From contig JAJONP010000039.1 in the NCBI GenBank assembly GCA_021323555.1, positions 1 to 14,420 of the forward strand: a stretch of DNA of 14,420 bases, given 5' to 3'. Below are positions 1 through 6,440 of the stretch, one piece after another. The notes beneath the pieces were generated by a model. It made no database searches. It saw only the letters and a program-made list of their open reading frames with translations, and had not been told where the DNA came from. The stretch is from Gammaproteobacteria bacterium. Its GTDB lineage: Bacteria > Pseudomonadota > Gammaproteobacteria > DSM-16500. Every line of letters begins with the position of its first letter. Within the stretch, counting starts at the first letter, position 1. The translations under genes and the position numbers were made by a program.

Positions 1-1
1 C

Positions 2-268
2 ATCGTGCTAACACATGTTCCACCTTTTAAAGAGGCTTGCTTTCATAAAGGCGAGATAAGTGGCGATGATTGGTTGCCTTATTTTAGTTCTAAAGTAATG
101 GGTGATGTATTGACTGCTGTTGCTCAACAAAATCCAGAAATTGAATTTTTAGTGTTATGCGGTCATACGCACAGTGAAGCTAAATTTCAGCCGATCAGCA
201 ACTTGATGGTCGAAGCAGGCAAAGCAGACTATTATCAGCCTGCAATTCAAAAAATGATATCGGTATAA
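2..268 (+). CDS. Metallophosphoesterase, C-terminal part (runs in from the left edge)
   Basis: The reading frame is open from the window edge (IVLTHVPPF...) to TAA at 266-268, so the true start lies outside. Two motifs typical of calcineurin-like metallophosphoesterases are visible: THVPPF near the start and the metal-binding GHTHS about 52 residues into the visible part. In this superfamily these histidines bind the dinuclear metal centre that hydrolyses phosphoester bonds; the substrate cannot be told. It is the only gene at this end that reads as ordinary and undisturbed up to its stop, so it may mark the left side of the accessory region. Codon use and length beyond the edge cannot be judged. 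Confidence 0.75.
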   Translation: MVLTHVPPFKEACFHKGEISGDDWLPYFSSKVMGDVLTAVAQQNPEIEFLVLCGHTHSEAKFQPISNLMVEAGKADYYQPAIQKMISV

Positions 269-361
269 TCATTGAGTTTGCATTTCACTTAAGTAGACAA
301 TATGGATAAGCTGATTTACTATTGTATCGTTGATATCATTTCGAGATATGAATATTACAGA

Positions 362-384
362 TAAAAAGAGGGCATGAAGCCTCT
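362..384 (-). terminator. Possible rho-independent terminator of the AAC(6')-like gene
   Basis: On the minus strand AGAGG, an 8-base loop and CCTCT are followed directly by a T run (CCTCTTTTTAT). The site is about 30 bases past the stop of the acetyltransferase gene that ends at 416. The stem is only 5 bp, so this is a weak prediction. Confidence 0.45.
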
Positions 385-415
385 CAATGTTATTTTAACA
401 ATAACCAACACTCGG

Positions 416-985
416 TTAATATGTGTGATTCATAAAGAATTTTGATATTAGATTTTTATGATATACCCCAACTAGCGATTCATCATCTTTGTAAATGGCC
501 ATTAAAATGGATTCACCATCAGGTGTATCAATAGTACCTAGTTCTAAAAATCCAACTTTTTCATAGCAACGTTTAGCACGTAAATTATTTGGATCAGCTT
601 CTGTAATAATTTTTTTGATTAGAGGATTTTGAAATAAAAGTTGAACGAATTCTTTAAGCATTAAAGTGCCGTAGCCTTTATTGATATAACTTTCCTCACC
701 AATAAACTGATCTAAGCCAACGGTATGTTCATCTTCGTTTGGCCACCAGCTATCGCCAACTTTGTTTGCCCAATAATATTGAATAAATGCGATAGGCAGG
801 TTATTTAGATAAACAATGTAAGGATAAACCATATCATCGCCAATACGTTTTCCGTATTTTTCTTTAATTTCTTCTGGGGTGAGGTAGTCATTCCACCATT
901 CTAAAACATGCGGCTTTGCAAGCCATTCACATAATAAATTTAAATCTGAAGGGGTAAGTGGCTTAAAGATAAACTTAACCACCAC
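416..985 (-). CDS. AAC(6')-like aminoglycoside N-acetyltransferase (GNAT family)
   Basis: The 189-residue product resembles the AAC(6')-Ib group, which transfers acetyl from acetyl-CoA to the 6'-amino group of aminoglycosides in the cytoplasm. Visible landmarks are CEWLAKPHVLEWWND (about 19-33), WWPNEDEHTVGLDQFIG (80-96), the acetyl-CoA loop INKGYGT (101-107) and DPNNLRAKRCYEKVGF (131-146). All have close counterparts in the C-terminal half of the fusion protein at 7166-8491. The predicted start is GTG (985), lying inside the last codons of an upstream GNAT remnant in another frame; no strong ribosome binding site precedes it, so translation may depend on coupling. The roughly 25 residues after ILMAIYKD have no counterpart in the paralogue and may be a replaced tail. 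Substrate range is inferred from family only. Confidence 0.85.
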   Translation of the reverse strand: MVVKFIFKPLTPSDLNLLCEWLAKPHVLEWWNDYLTPEEIKEKYGKRIGDDMVYPYIVYLNNLPIAFIQYYWANKVGDSWWPNEDEHTVGLDQFIGEESYINKGYGTLMLKEFVQLLFQNPLIKKIITEADPNNLRAKRCYEKVGFLELGTIDTPDGESILMAIYKDDESLVGVYHKNLISKFFMNHTY

Positions 986-1118
986 CTAATGTCTTCATGA
1001 CATCTTCATTAGTATGCATGATGCGGAATTTCTCTAAATCGCTTGCTTGTAATTTTTCAGCAATCAATCTTTTTGTTGAAAAAGAATTGATAGATTTAAA
1101 TTGTAAAATTGTCTTCAT
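975..1118 (-). pseudogene. N-terminal remnant of a RimJ/RimL-type GNAT acetyltransferase
   Basis: An ATG at 1118 opens a 47-codon frame ending TAA at 975. It contains TKRLIAEKLQASDLEKF and IMHTNEDVMKTLGGG, the usual opening of RimJ/RimL-like acetyltransferases (TERL-x-L-R-x8-D, then VMxxLGG). The frame stops right after the GGG, where the AAC(6')-like gene begins in a different frame, so the rest of this acetyltransferase is missing. Its ATG overlaps the stop of the preceding DHFR-family remnant (ATGA), so the two may once have been an operon. It may now serve only as a translated leader for the AAC(6') gene. Confidence 0.6.
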
Positions 1119-1294
1119 TTGAACCCATACTTTAACTGTATTAAACTATTTGAATATACTTGCGAAGAAATCAAACGGAGCCATTTATCATCATTAATCT
1201 TACTAAACAATGGTATGCCTGAACAAAGAACCACTGGAATGATAGAAATAATTAATTCGTCAAGCAGACCCTTATTCAAAAATTGTTGAATTGT
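1115..1294 (-). pseudogene. C-terminal remnant of a RibD-C/dihydrofolate-reductase-family protein
   Basis: The minus strand encodes 59 residues ending at TGA 1115-1117, with TIQQFLNKGLLDELIISIIP, then VLCSGIPLF and LISSQVYSNSLIQLKYGF. This is the characteristic end of RibD C-terminal/DHFR-family proteins (GLxDEL...PVLLGxGxPLF...G-x-V-x-LxY). A TAA immediately precedes the first homologous residue, so the N-terminal two thirds, including the nucleotide-binding start, are gone. No start codon or ribosome binding site is present, so it is a dead fragment. The 118 bases to its left, up to 1412, show no recognisable coding or RNA feature. Confidence 0.65.
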
Positions 1295-1412
1295 TTAACT
1301 ATATATGAATGTTTACATGGATTATAGGTTATTAATTGTATTAGGGCTAATGTTTTCTCTGGTGCTTATTACCATCTCATAATATAGAGCATTATTTGTT
1401 AGTGTTCTGGTG

Positions 1413-2093
1413 TTAAGACTCCAAAAAATTTCTTTGTTCATTTGTTACTTCTTCACCGAAAGGCTCCTCATTTTTTCCATCAGGGCTTACAAGCCAATAC
1501 CAGTCATAAGTTCCACCAGGTGGAATAAAATATCGGTGCTCATTAACGATGAAATAACCTTTGTATGTTCCTTGGGTGATTACCTCGAATGAATTAGCAG
1601 GGGCAATATAACGTTGGTGAGTGCCATCTATGTTAACACCATGTAATGCGCCTGAGGTAGTCCATGCGGAAGTAAGGAAATAGAGAATTTTGCTATCAGG
1701 TGAAAAAGTCAGTTCGCTGGGGTCAATTATTTGTTTTTCTGGTTTATTACATTGAAAATTATTAGCTACGAGTAGCTTTTCTTTTCTTGTTGCAAGATTA
1801 TAAATCCAAATCTGGTTCCCATAGTTTGTTTCTGTATCACCATTGCAACCTTTTGGGATTATCTGATTTCCGATCCTAACATAGGCGATCCATTTTTTAT
1901 CTAATGATAATACGGAATCAGAGTCTTTTCCTGAATGTGTTATTTGAGTCGTATGACTGGGGGCTTGTATATAGTAAATATTACCTGATTTAGAGAAAAC
2001 TCGTGTATTCGTTTTGCAAGAGGGCGATTCGCTTGCTATAGCTGGACATACTATGATCCAGAATAATAAAAGATAAAATCTGACTAGGTGCAT
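1413..2093 (-). CDS. Exported beta-propeller-like (PD40/TolB-like) protein, candidate immunity protein
   Basis: The 226-residue product begins with a clear signal peptide: MHLVR, a hydrophobic stretch to about residue 18, and a likely cut after AIA at residue 20. It should therefore be periplasmic. The mature part has repeats resembling PD40/TolB propeller blades, for example SLDKKWIAYV, QIWIYNLATRKEKLLVA and LTFSPDSKILYFLTSA. Several cysteines could form disulphides. Its ATG shares one base with the stop of the peptidoglycan hydrolase gene upstream (TAATG), so the two are translationally coupled. That arrangement, with a signal-less wall hydrolase followed by an exported partner, suggests it neutralises the hydrolase in the periplasm. 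The role is inferred from context; I do not recognise the exact family. Confidence 0.75.
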   Translation of the reverse strand: MHLVRFYLLLFWIIVCPAIASESPSCKTNTRVFSKSGNIYYIQAPSHTTQITHSGKDSDSVLSLDKKWIAYVRIGNQIIPKGCNGDTETNYGNQIWIYNLATRKEKLLVANNFQCNKPEKQIIDPSELTFSPDSKILYFLTSAWTTSGALHGVNIDGTHQRYIAPANSFEVITQGTYKGYFIVNEHRYFIPPGGTYDWYWLVSPDGKNEEPFGEEVTNEQRNFLES

Positions 2094-2764
2094 TAGGTTT
2101 TTTCCTTTTTATCAATAATGCTGTCTAATTTTTCTTGAAAAGAAGTGCTTGGAGGCGTCCTTAAAAAAGTGTTTCCTGAATGAGAAGTGCAAACTTCTAA
2201 ATCAACTAATCCTTGTTTCGCGAGCTTAATACATTGTTCTTTTGAAACCCAATCCTCATTGACACACAGTGAAGAAATAACCCCTTTTGCATTTGTGCAT
2301 ACTTTAGTAACCTGAAAGACTTGTGTGACAGTTCCTTCTTTAGCGCTTTCCATTTTTTCAATCCCTTTCCACAGTTTTTCAAATTTACTTGGAGTAAAGT
2401 CCTTAATTTTTTTATTATCTTTTACACCTGTTACGTCATGTAAAAATTTAATATATTTTTTTGTATTGTTTTCGTAAGGAGGAGCATAACTTTTCATCAT
2501 TTCATCAATTGATGAATTAGCATAAGTAATTTTTAGAACATCGAGTAAAGCCTCGTGACCAGATTCATAATCAGGAAAAACAGCAAGTTTATAGGCAATA
2601 CCAATTTGATTATGTTTCTTACTAATATGACCTGGGTGAGCGTTGCCTGGGTTATGGTTTCTCCACGCAAGTGTTCCACCGGAAAATCGGAAATGTTTTC
2701 CATCATCATCGGTATAAATTACTGAGTGATGCATCCCTGGTACAGCCTTAATAAAATTCGACAC
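2093..2764 (-). CDS. Peptidoglycan hydrolase-like protein (phage P5 structural-protein type), candidate secreted effector
   Basis: The 223-residue product carries WRNHNPGN at 34-41, AVFPDYESGHEAL at 61-73 and YAPPYENNT at 93-101. This is the signature of a lysozyme-like family named after phage structural protein P5, found in phages and among predicted type VI secretion effectors. No signal peptide or membrane segment is present, as expected for a toxin delivered by a secretion machine or released by lysis. Residues after about 150 form a cysteine-containing extension (KVCTNAKG, SLCVNEDW, LEVCTSHSG) of unknown role. The start is GTG at 2764, supported by AAGGAG six bases upstream. The gene overlaps the exported partner at 1413-2093 by one base. 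Enzymatic specificity and the delivery route are inferences; no secretion genes are in the window. Confidence 0.75.
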   Translation of the reverse strand: MSNFIKAVPGMHHSVIYTDDDGKHFRFSGGTLAWRNHNPGNAHPGHISKKHNQIGIAYKLAVFPDYESGHEALLDVLKITYANSSIDEMMKSYAPPYENNTKKYIKFLHDVTGVKDNKKIKDFTPSKFEKLWKGIEKMESAKEGTVTQVFQVTKVCTNAKGVISSLCVNEDWVSKEQCIKLAKQGLVDLEVCTSHSGNTFLRTPPSTSFQEKLDSIIDKKEKT

Positions 2765-2785
2765 TATCTTCTCCTTAATTGTAGA

Positions 2786-2998
2786 TCATAGAGTTGCAAT
2801 GACGTTGGTACTGATGCCTTCCAATGTATTGATTGCCTGATCATATGGAAGGGCATTTCTGTTATCGTATACCATTGCTTCAATGAATTCTTCGTATCGC
2901 TGTTTCCATAAGGGTTTGTCTCTTAACACAGCTTCATCTAACCCTAAAAGTTCGCCTGTATCACTAATCTGGCGAAGCAGTGCTTCATTTAGCATGCG
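2786..2998 (-). pseudogene. Probable shrunken AbiEii-like nucleotidyltransferase toxin
   Basis: The frame begins with an ATG (2998) preceded by AAGGA and overlaps the end of the antitoxin-like gene by 14 bases, as in AbiE-type operons. The first residues, MLNEALLRQISDTGELLG, resemble the opening of AbiEii-type nucleotidyltransferases. The rest (WKQRYEEFIEAMVYDN, PYDQAINTLEGIS) resembles the tail of that family. The product is only 70 residues against roughly 250-300 for a full toxin, and no GGT...D-x-D nucleotidyltransferase motif is present. The simplest reading is an in-frame internal deletion that left head joined to tail. It could instead be an unrelated small protein; the family assignment leans on the neighbour. 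Confidence 0.45.
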
Positions 2999-3416
2999 TT
3001 CCTTTCTCCACAATTAATTTTCTATTACCGTATGACAGATGGCCCCTATAGCGGCTTTTTAATTGGATAATAGTACGGACAGGAATTTGAGTTGATAAGC
3101 CGGAGTTATAAGCTTGCTCCGCGCTACCAGGCTCCCATTTAACACCTTTCTTGGTAAGGGCTTCTTTGCAGGCTTGACCAAATCCGCCTTGGATAACAGG
3201 TTTGTTAAGGGTGTCTGACACATAGGCTTTGGCATAAATGCCGTAGCCAATTTTAACCAATTCGCCCATTTCTACAAGGTCTTTAAAGCAACGGCTGATT
3301 TGGCGAGGGCTACCCATGTCTTTAATATCTTCGCGTAATACTACAATAGCACGCATACGTTTAATGCGATCTAGCACATTGAACTTAAAGCTATTTTTGT
3401 AATATTTTTTGGTCAT
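2985..3416 (-). CDS. AbiEi/DUF6088-like winged-helix antitoxin and autoregulator
   Basis: The 143-residue basic protein starts MTKKYYKNSFKFNVLDRIKR and contains a winged-helix-like segment (LREDIKDMGSPRQISRCF, then LVEMGELVKIGYGIYAKA) typical of AbiEi-like or DUF6088 transcriptional antitoxins. These normally bind direct or inverted repeats at their own promoter and counter a nucleotidyltransferase toxin encoded next. The ATG at 3416 is chosen over an in-frame TTG at 3449 because the likely -10 box (3458-3463) puts the transcript start at about 3451. AAGAG precedes the ATG. The toxin partner at 2786-2998 appears deleted, so the antitoxin may persist as an orphan repressor. Confidence 0.65.
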   Translation of the reverse strand: MTKKYYKNSFKFNVLDRIKRMRAIVVLREDIKDMGSPRQISRCFKDLVEMGELVKIGYGIYAKAYVSDTLNKPVIQGGFGQACKEALTKKGVKWEPGSAEQAYNSGLSTQIPVRTIIQLKSRYRGHLSYGNRKLIVEKGTHAK

Positions 3417-3433
3417 AACGGGCTCTTCATGTT

Positions 3434-3451
3434 CGACAAATATGGACAATT
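3434..3451 (-). repeat. Operator-like direct repeat, copy A
   Basis: The plus strand reads CGACAAATATGGACAATT and matches copy B at 3479-3496 in 16 of 18 positions. It sits just downstream of the likely -10 box, over the predicted transcript start of the AbiEi-like gene, where a bound repressor would block initiation. Confidence 0.6.
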
Positions 3452-3457
3452 TAATTC

Positions 3458-3463
3458 AGTATA
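3458..3463 (-). promoter_or_regulatory. Likely -10 box of the AbiEi-like operon
   Basis: On the minus strand TGCTATACT gives an extended -10 element (TATACT preceded by TG and one base). No good -35 box is seen at 17 bases. The element lies between the two direct repeats, so the promoter is probably controlled by whatever binds them. Confidence 0.5.
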
Positions 3464-3478
3464 GCACAAAATTATAAA

Positions 3479-3496
3479 CGCCAAATATAGACAATT
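3479..3496 (-). repeat. Operator-like direct repeat, copy B
   Basis: The plus strand reads CGCCAAATATAGACAATT, the second copy of the 18-base repeat, starting 45 bases from copy A. It lies upstream of the -10 box, so the pair brackets the promoter. Confidence 0.6.
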
Positions 3497-3831
3497 GAAT
3501 GTGTTTTCACAAAAGCGATGACGGAAGCATATAGTATGATTAATAAACTAGTTACAAATCACGGTGCATCCAATATTGATACTATTAAGCTTAAAGAGTT
3601 AATAAAAGGCTTTGATAAACCGCAGGGACCGGGATTTATATTTACACTTAATCAAAATTTTTTTTGGATAACAATATAAGCATATTTCCTGAGATTGTGT
3701 ATGAGATTCCAGTCAACGATGCATCAGTAAATAATCCAGATTATCCCTTTGAAAGAATAAGTCTAAATATCTCATATGATAATTTTTCAAATTTAATTTC
3801 ATGCAAAACGTTGTGTCTTTCCTTAAAGTAG
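3491..3831 (+). pseudogene. Unidentified coding remnant with a break at an 8-T run
   Basis: From 3491 (first ATG 3518) the plus strand reads a plausible protein (MTEAYSMINKLVTNHGASN..., GFDKPQGPGFIFTLNQNF). It shifts frame at a run of eight T (3658-3665) and stops at TAA 3677-3679. With one more T the reading would go on smoothly ([39 protein letters not shown]) to TAG 3829-3831. I do not recognise the family. The second half overlaps, on the other strand, the open frame at 3741-4001, so at most one of them is coding there. Confidence 0.3.
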
Positions 3832-4001
3832 CGTTCTAGCAACTGATTAGGTAAGCAAAGGTAAAAGTGCGTTGGTGAATAGCCTCGTGCCATATGTCCA
3901 TTAATCCTTTTATCTGGGTAAATATTAATTACGCCTTGCATTGGATTGCTTGGGATTTTACTGTACGATGCAACACATTCACAGTAGCCTACATGAATGT
4001 T
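3741..4001 (-). CDS. Unidentified ORF, possibly the end of a truncated gene
   Basis: The minus frame is open from just after a TGA at 4002-4004 and ends at TAA 3741-3743; the first ATG is at 3941. The translation ([54 protein letters not shown]) looks protein-like, but I cannot name a family. The open frame reaches upstream of the ATG into the start of the Fic remnant, which suggests an N-terminally truncated gene whose junction lies near 3990. Confidence 0.35.
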   Translation of the reverse strand, partial: NIHVGYCECVASYSKIPSNPMQGVINIYPDKRINGHMARGYSPTHFYLCLPNQLLERYFKERHNVLHEIKFEKLSYEIFRLILSKG

Positions 4002-4443
4002 TCAACCAGAGTTTACTATTACCAATTTAATTGCCAATACACTGACCGCAATAGAGCGGACACGAGGATTTTTAGAGGCAGCCACCCTGTCTGATGAATG
4101 GGTTGCCAAGATGCAAAATAAGGCTTTGGTTTTAGAAGCCCATCACACCACGCATATTGAAGGTACACAGCTGACTTTGGAGCAATCAAAGCAACTATGG
4201 GCCGGCCAGCATCTTGCAACAGTTAATCCAGATGATGTAAAGGAATTATTAAATTACCGACAAGCATTTGACTTGGTTGCAAGTTATGTGGGCGAAGGAG
4301 GACCCATTAGCGAAGGGTTAATTAGAGAAATTCACAAAAGTCTGGTAGAGGGCGTTCGTAGTAATACTGCGACCCCTGGCGACTATCGTAAAATTCAAAA
4401 TTATGTAGTTAACTCTAAAACGAAAGATGTTATTTATACACCT
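3997..4443 (+). pseudogene. Fic-family protein cut off before the catalytic motif
   Basis: Starting ATG at 3997, the frame gives [20 protein letters not shown], then [20 protein letters not shown] (about residues 43-62), the Fic N-terminal region with its inhibitory-helix-like EG segment. [12 protein letters not shown] and TPGDYRK, which begin the Fic core, follow. Intact proteins of this kind continue to HPFxDGNGR, the active site that transfers AMP to target proteins. Here homology stops at VIYTP (about 4443), exactly where the beta-lactamase gene on the opposite strand ends, so the catalytic part is lost. Residues translated beyond this point are the reverse complement of the beta-lactamase. 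No convincing ribosome binding site remains upstream. The fragment should be inactive. Confidence 0.75.
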
Positions 4444-5360
4444 CATTTACCCTTCCTAATACACGAATTGGCTTGTGAAAAGCTATTAACAATGATATTG
4501 GTAGCTGATGCAACAATATCATCTCGATGAGGAATATCTTTTTTATTTTGCACTGTGTATATAGCTATAACAATAGGAGCACATTTTTTCGGAAAAATAA
4601 TAGCAATGTCATTGGATATTCCATAATCTCCGGAGCCTGTTTTATCAGCAACTATCCATTCTTTTGTTACACCCGCCCGTATTCTAGTATCACCAGTGGT
4701 ATTACCTTTCATCCAAGATACCAGTTTCTCTTTTTGTGAAGGCGTTAAAATATTGCCAAGTGCCAAATTCCGTAAATTTTCAGCCATTGCTTTTGGTGTG
4801 GAAGTATCATTTGAATTATTTGGATTAGAATTTAAATTGGGTTCAAAGCTTACTAAGCGGAAGTTATTGTCACCCACAGATCGTGCAAAAGCAGTGACAG
4901 CAGCAGGCCCGCCTAATTTTTTCATAACAAGATTTACTGCTGTATTATCGCTATACGTCATTGCGGCAGCGCATAATCCATCGATAGTCATTCCAGAGTT
5001 AATATTTTTTTCTGTAATAGGTGACCAAAATACTAAATCTTCTTTTTTGTAGGCTATTTTTTGCTGAAGCAGTTTACTATCGTTAGCGCTTTTATGTAAG
5101 ACATCACCAACTACCATTACTTTAAATGTACTTTGAATTGGAAAACGCTCTAATGAGCGATATTGAATTTTTTGATTGCCTGAAGTATCTATTGCATATA
5201 TACCAATTTTTCCATCAAAAGAAGATTCCAGTGTTTTTAATTCTTTATATGCAGTCAGGGTTTCATTATTATTTTTATTAGCAAACGTTGTTGAGTAATG
5301 AATGCTAATAATGAAGATAGCCAATAAAAATAAAAAATTAGTACAGCGAACGAAAGTCAT
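4443..5360 (-). CDS. Class A (serine) beta-lactamase
   Basis: The 305-residue precursor has a signal peptide with a likely cut after TTFA (residue 27), so it acts in the periplasm, opening beta-lactam rings through an acyl-serine intermediate. All class A landmarks are present at the right spacing: STFK at 77-80 (Ser70, Lys73), SDN at 137-139 (Ser130), EPNLN at 173-177 (Glu166, Asn170) and KTG at 240-242 (Lys234). The residue before the catalytic serine is Gln rather than Cys, so the Cys69-Cys238 disulphide of carbapenemase types is absent. AGGG lies about eight bases before the ATG. The gene abuts the broken Fic gene on one side and a VOC-like fragment on the other, suggesting acquisition. 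Which beta-lactams it hydrolyses cannot be read from sequence. Confidence 0.95.
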   Translation of the reverse strand: MTFVRCTNFLFLLAIFIISIHYSTTFANKNNNETLTAYKELKTLESSFDGKIGIYAIDTSGNQKIQYRSLERFPIQSTFKVMVVGDVLHKSANDSKLLQQKIAYKKEDLVFWSPITEKNINSGMTIDGLCAAAMTYSDNTAVNLVMKKLGGPAAVTAFARSVGDNNFRLVSFEPNLNSNPNNSNDTSTPKAMAENLRNLALGNILTPSQKEKLVSWMKGNTTGDTRIRAGVTKEWIVADKTGSGDYGISNDIAIIFPKKCAPIVIAIYTVQNKKDIPHRDDIVASATNIIVNSFSQANSCIRKGK

Positions 5361-5420
5361 ATTGTTTACCCTAAATAGAGTAGTTTGATTGCATCGTATA
5401 TTTTACATATAATTTATAAG

Positions 5421-5549
5421 ATTAAAATCAATGGATTTGAAGTTTCTGTTATTGAGTTGGCTGCACCTCATCCAGTTCATATGTATCCAAGTGGGCTTGA
5501 AAGCATTGGAGTAATTATTGGAAAAGCATTGCCGAAGATTGGTGCGTGA
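5421..5549 (+). pseudogene. Short remnant, possibly of a YecM/VOC-like protein
   Basis: The frame encodes NGFEVSVIELAAPHPVHMYP and SGLESIGVIIG before becoming unrelated sequence and stopping at TGA 5547-5549. The pattern P-x-x-MYPSGLESIGVIIG resembles the metal-site strand of VOC/YecM-type proteins (YPEGxEHIEFVI). There is no start codon with a ribosome binding site; the left end lies in the upstream region of the beta-lactamase. The family call is weak. Confidence 0.35.
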
Positions 5550-5730
5550 CTATACAAATAAAATTAATGAAAAAATTATAGATGAACTGCAATTTTACTT
5601 AACAGATCCACGACCATTGTATGTGACGGATTATGAGTGGAAAGATAGTTGCGACTTAGTTGTTGATGGTAGTTTGCCCATAAATGATCAAATTTCATTG
5701 ATGCTAAACAAAATTCATAGCTTTGGTTAA
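5518..5730 (+). pseudogene. C-terminal remnant of a uridine-kinase-like P-loop protein
   Basis: The frame from 5518 to TAA 5728-5730 reads HCRRLVRDYTNKINEKIIDE, then DPRPLYVTDYEWKDSCDLVV and DGSLPINDQISLML. This resembles the end of uridine-kinase-like nucleotide kinases, where a YPxKI..EL helix is followed by ADLVIDGSLP. The P-loop and the whole N-terminal part are missing, and the join with the preceding VOC-like fragment falls near 5518. No proper start codon is seen (TTG only). Treated as a dead fragment. Confidence 0.45.
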
Positions 5731-5753
5731 GTAAAATTATAAGGGTTATAATT

Positions 5754-6173
5754 ATGAGTTACAAAATGTTATATGAAGCAAATCCAAATCCCGATGATAT
5801 CCAGTTGCTTAATGATGGTATTGCTGCGCATACCAAACAAAAAAGAGAAATGAAACCACTTAACTTTTTTGCATTTTTTATTAGAGATGAAAATAACAAA
5901 ATCGTTGGCGGGTGCGCTGGCGACAATATGTATGGGTGTTTATATGTCGGTCAGCTTTGGGTAAAAGAAGAGCTTCGCGGTAAAGGTTACGGTACTCAAC
6001 TAATGCAAGAAGCTGAAGCTCTTGCTAGAAAAAGCGGATGTAATTTTATGGCAGTTAATACATTTGACTGGGAAGCGCTTGATTTTTACAAGAAGTTAGG
6101 TTTTTACGTAGAATTTGAGCGTAAGGGATTTGACAAAAATTCTGTCTTTTATTTTTTGCATAAAGATTTGTAG
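5754..6173 (+). CDS. GNAT-family N-acetyltransferase, substrate unknown
   Basis: The 139-residue protein is complete, with AAGGG about nine bases before the ATG. GNAT features appear in order: the central strands FFAFFIRDENNKIVGGCAGD (about 38-57), LYVGQLWVKEELRGKGYGTQ (63-82) holding the acetyl-CoA-binding R-x-x-G-x-G loop, and WEALDFYKKLGF near 107-118. It would transfer an acetyl group from acetyl-CoA to an amine in the cytoplasm; small stand-alone GNATs of this kind include streptothricin-type and many uncharacterised enzymes. It is followed within a few bases by another, broken GNAT. It stops with TAG. Confidence 0.8.
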   Translation: MSYKMLYEANPNPDDIQLLNDGIAAHTKQKREMKPLNFFAFFIRDENNKIVGGCAGDNMYGCLYVGQLWVKEELRGKGYGTQLMQEAEALARKSGCNFMAVNTFDWEALDFYKKLGFYVEFERKGFDKNSVFYFLHKDL

Positions 6174-6177
6174 GAAA

Positions 6178-6300
6178 TATTATGAATATTATCGCATTAA
6201 CCAAGATCCTCAAGTGATTGAGTTTTTGCTTGGCCCACTAGCCATGCAAGAAGCAAAAGACTTTATGAATGCAATGAATGAGCAATTGAGAATGCAATAG
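6178..6300 (+). pseudogene. N-terminal remnant of a second GNAT acetyltransferase
   Basis: The frame gives YYRINQDPQVIEFLLGPLAM and QEAKDFMNAMNEQL, the first strand and helix of a RimJ/RimL-type acetyltransferase (NQDPxVxEFLxxPLxxxE). Homology ends near 6288, and TAG follows at 6298-6300. The acetyl-CoA-binding part is absent. The left end has no start codon in this frame, so the piece is truncated on both sides. Confidence 0.5.
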
Positions 6301-6440
6301 CAGAATATGATCGGTTATTAGAATGTTATGTTAAGTATGGATATGATCTTATCATCCTTCCTAAGGTTAGCGTAAAAGAGCGGCATCGATTTATAATTGA
6401 TCAAATTAAAGGGCATAGCCATGACAACCTTGCAAGATAA
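6282..6440 (+). pseudogene. C-terminal remnant of an AAA-type ATPase/NTP-binding protein
   Basis: A frame opened by TGA 6279-6281 reads AIENAIAEYDRLLECYVKYG and YDLIILPKVSVKERHRFIID before entering the dehydrogenase start and stopping at TAA 6438-6440. The pattern CYxxxGYxxIxLPKVSVxERxxFI is the usual end of AAA_28-type NTP-binding proteins. The P-loop part is missing, and the join to the GNAT piece is within a few bases of 6288. The piece carries AAAGGG, which now serves as the ribosome binding site of the dehydrogenase gene. Confidence 0.5.

Noticed and set aside
1295..1412. Possible integron attC-like site (GTTAAGAC, GGGCTAATG) between cassette-like genes
   Set aside because: No matching core and inverse-core sites (GTTRRRY/RYYYAAC) with pairing arms were found here or at other gene boundaries, and gene orientations are mixed.
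3434..3496. CRISPR array suggested by the repeated 18-base units
   Set aside because: There are only two copies, they bracket a promoter, and there is no spacer series or cas gene.
4443..4530. Continuation of the Fic reading frame past the break
   Set aside because: This stretch is the reverse complement of the beta-lactamase 3' end; its translation shows no Fic motif.
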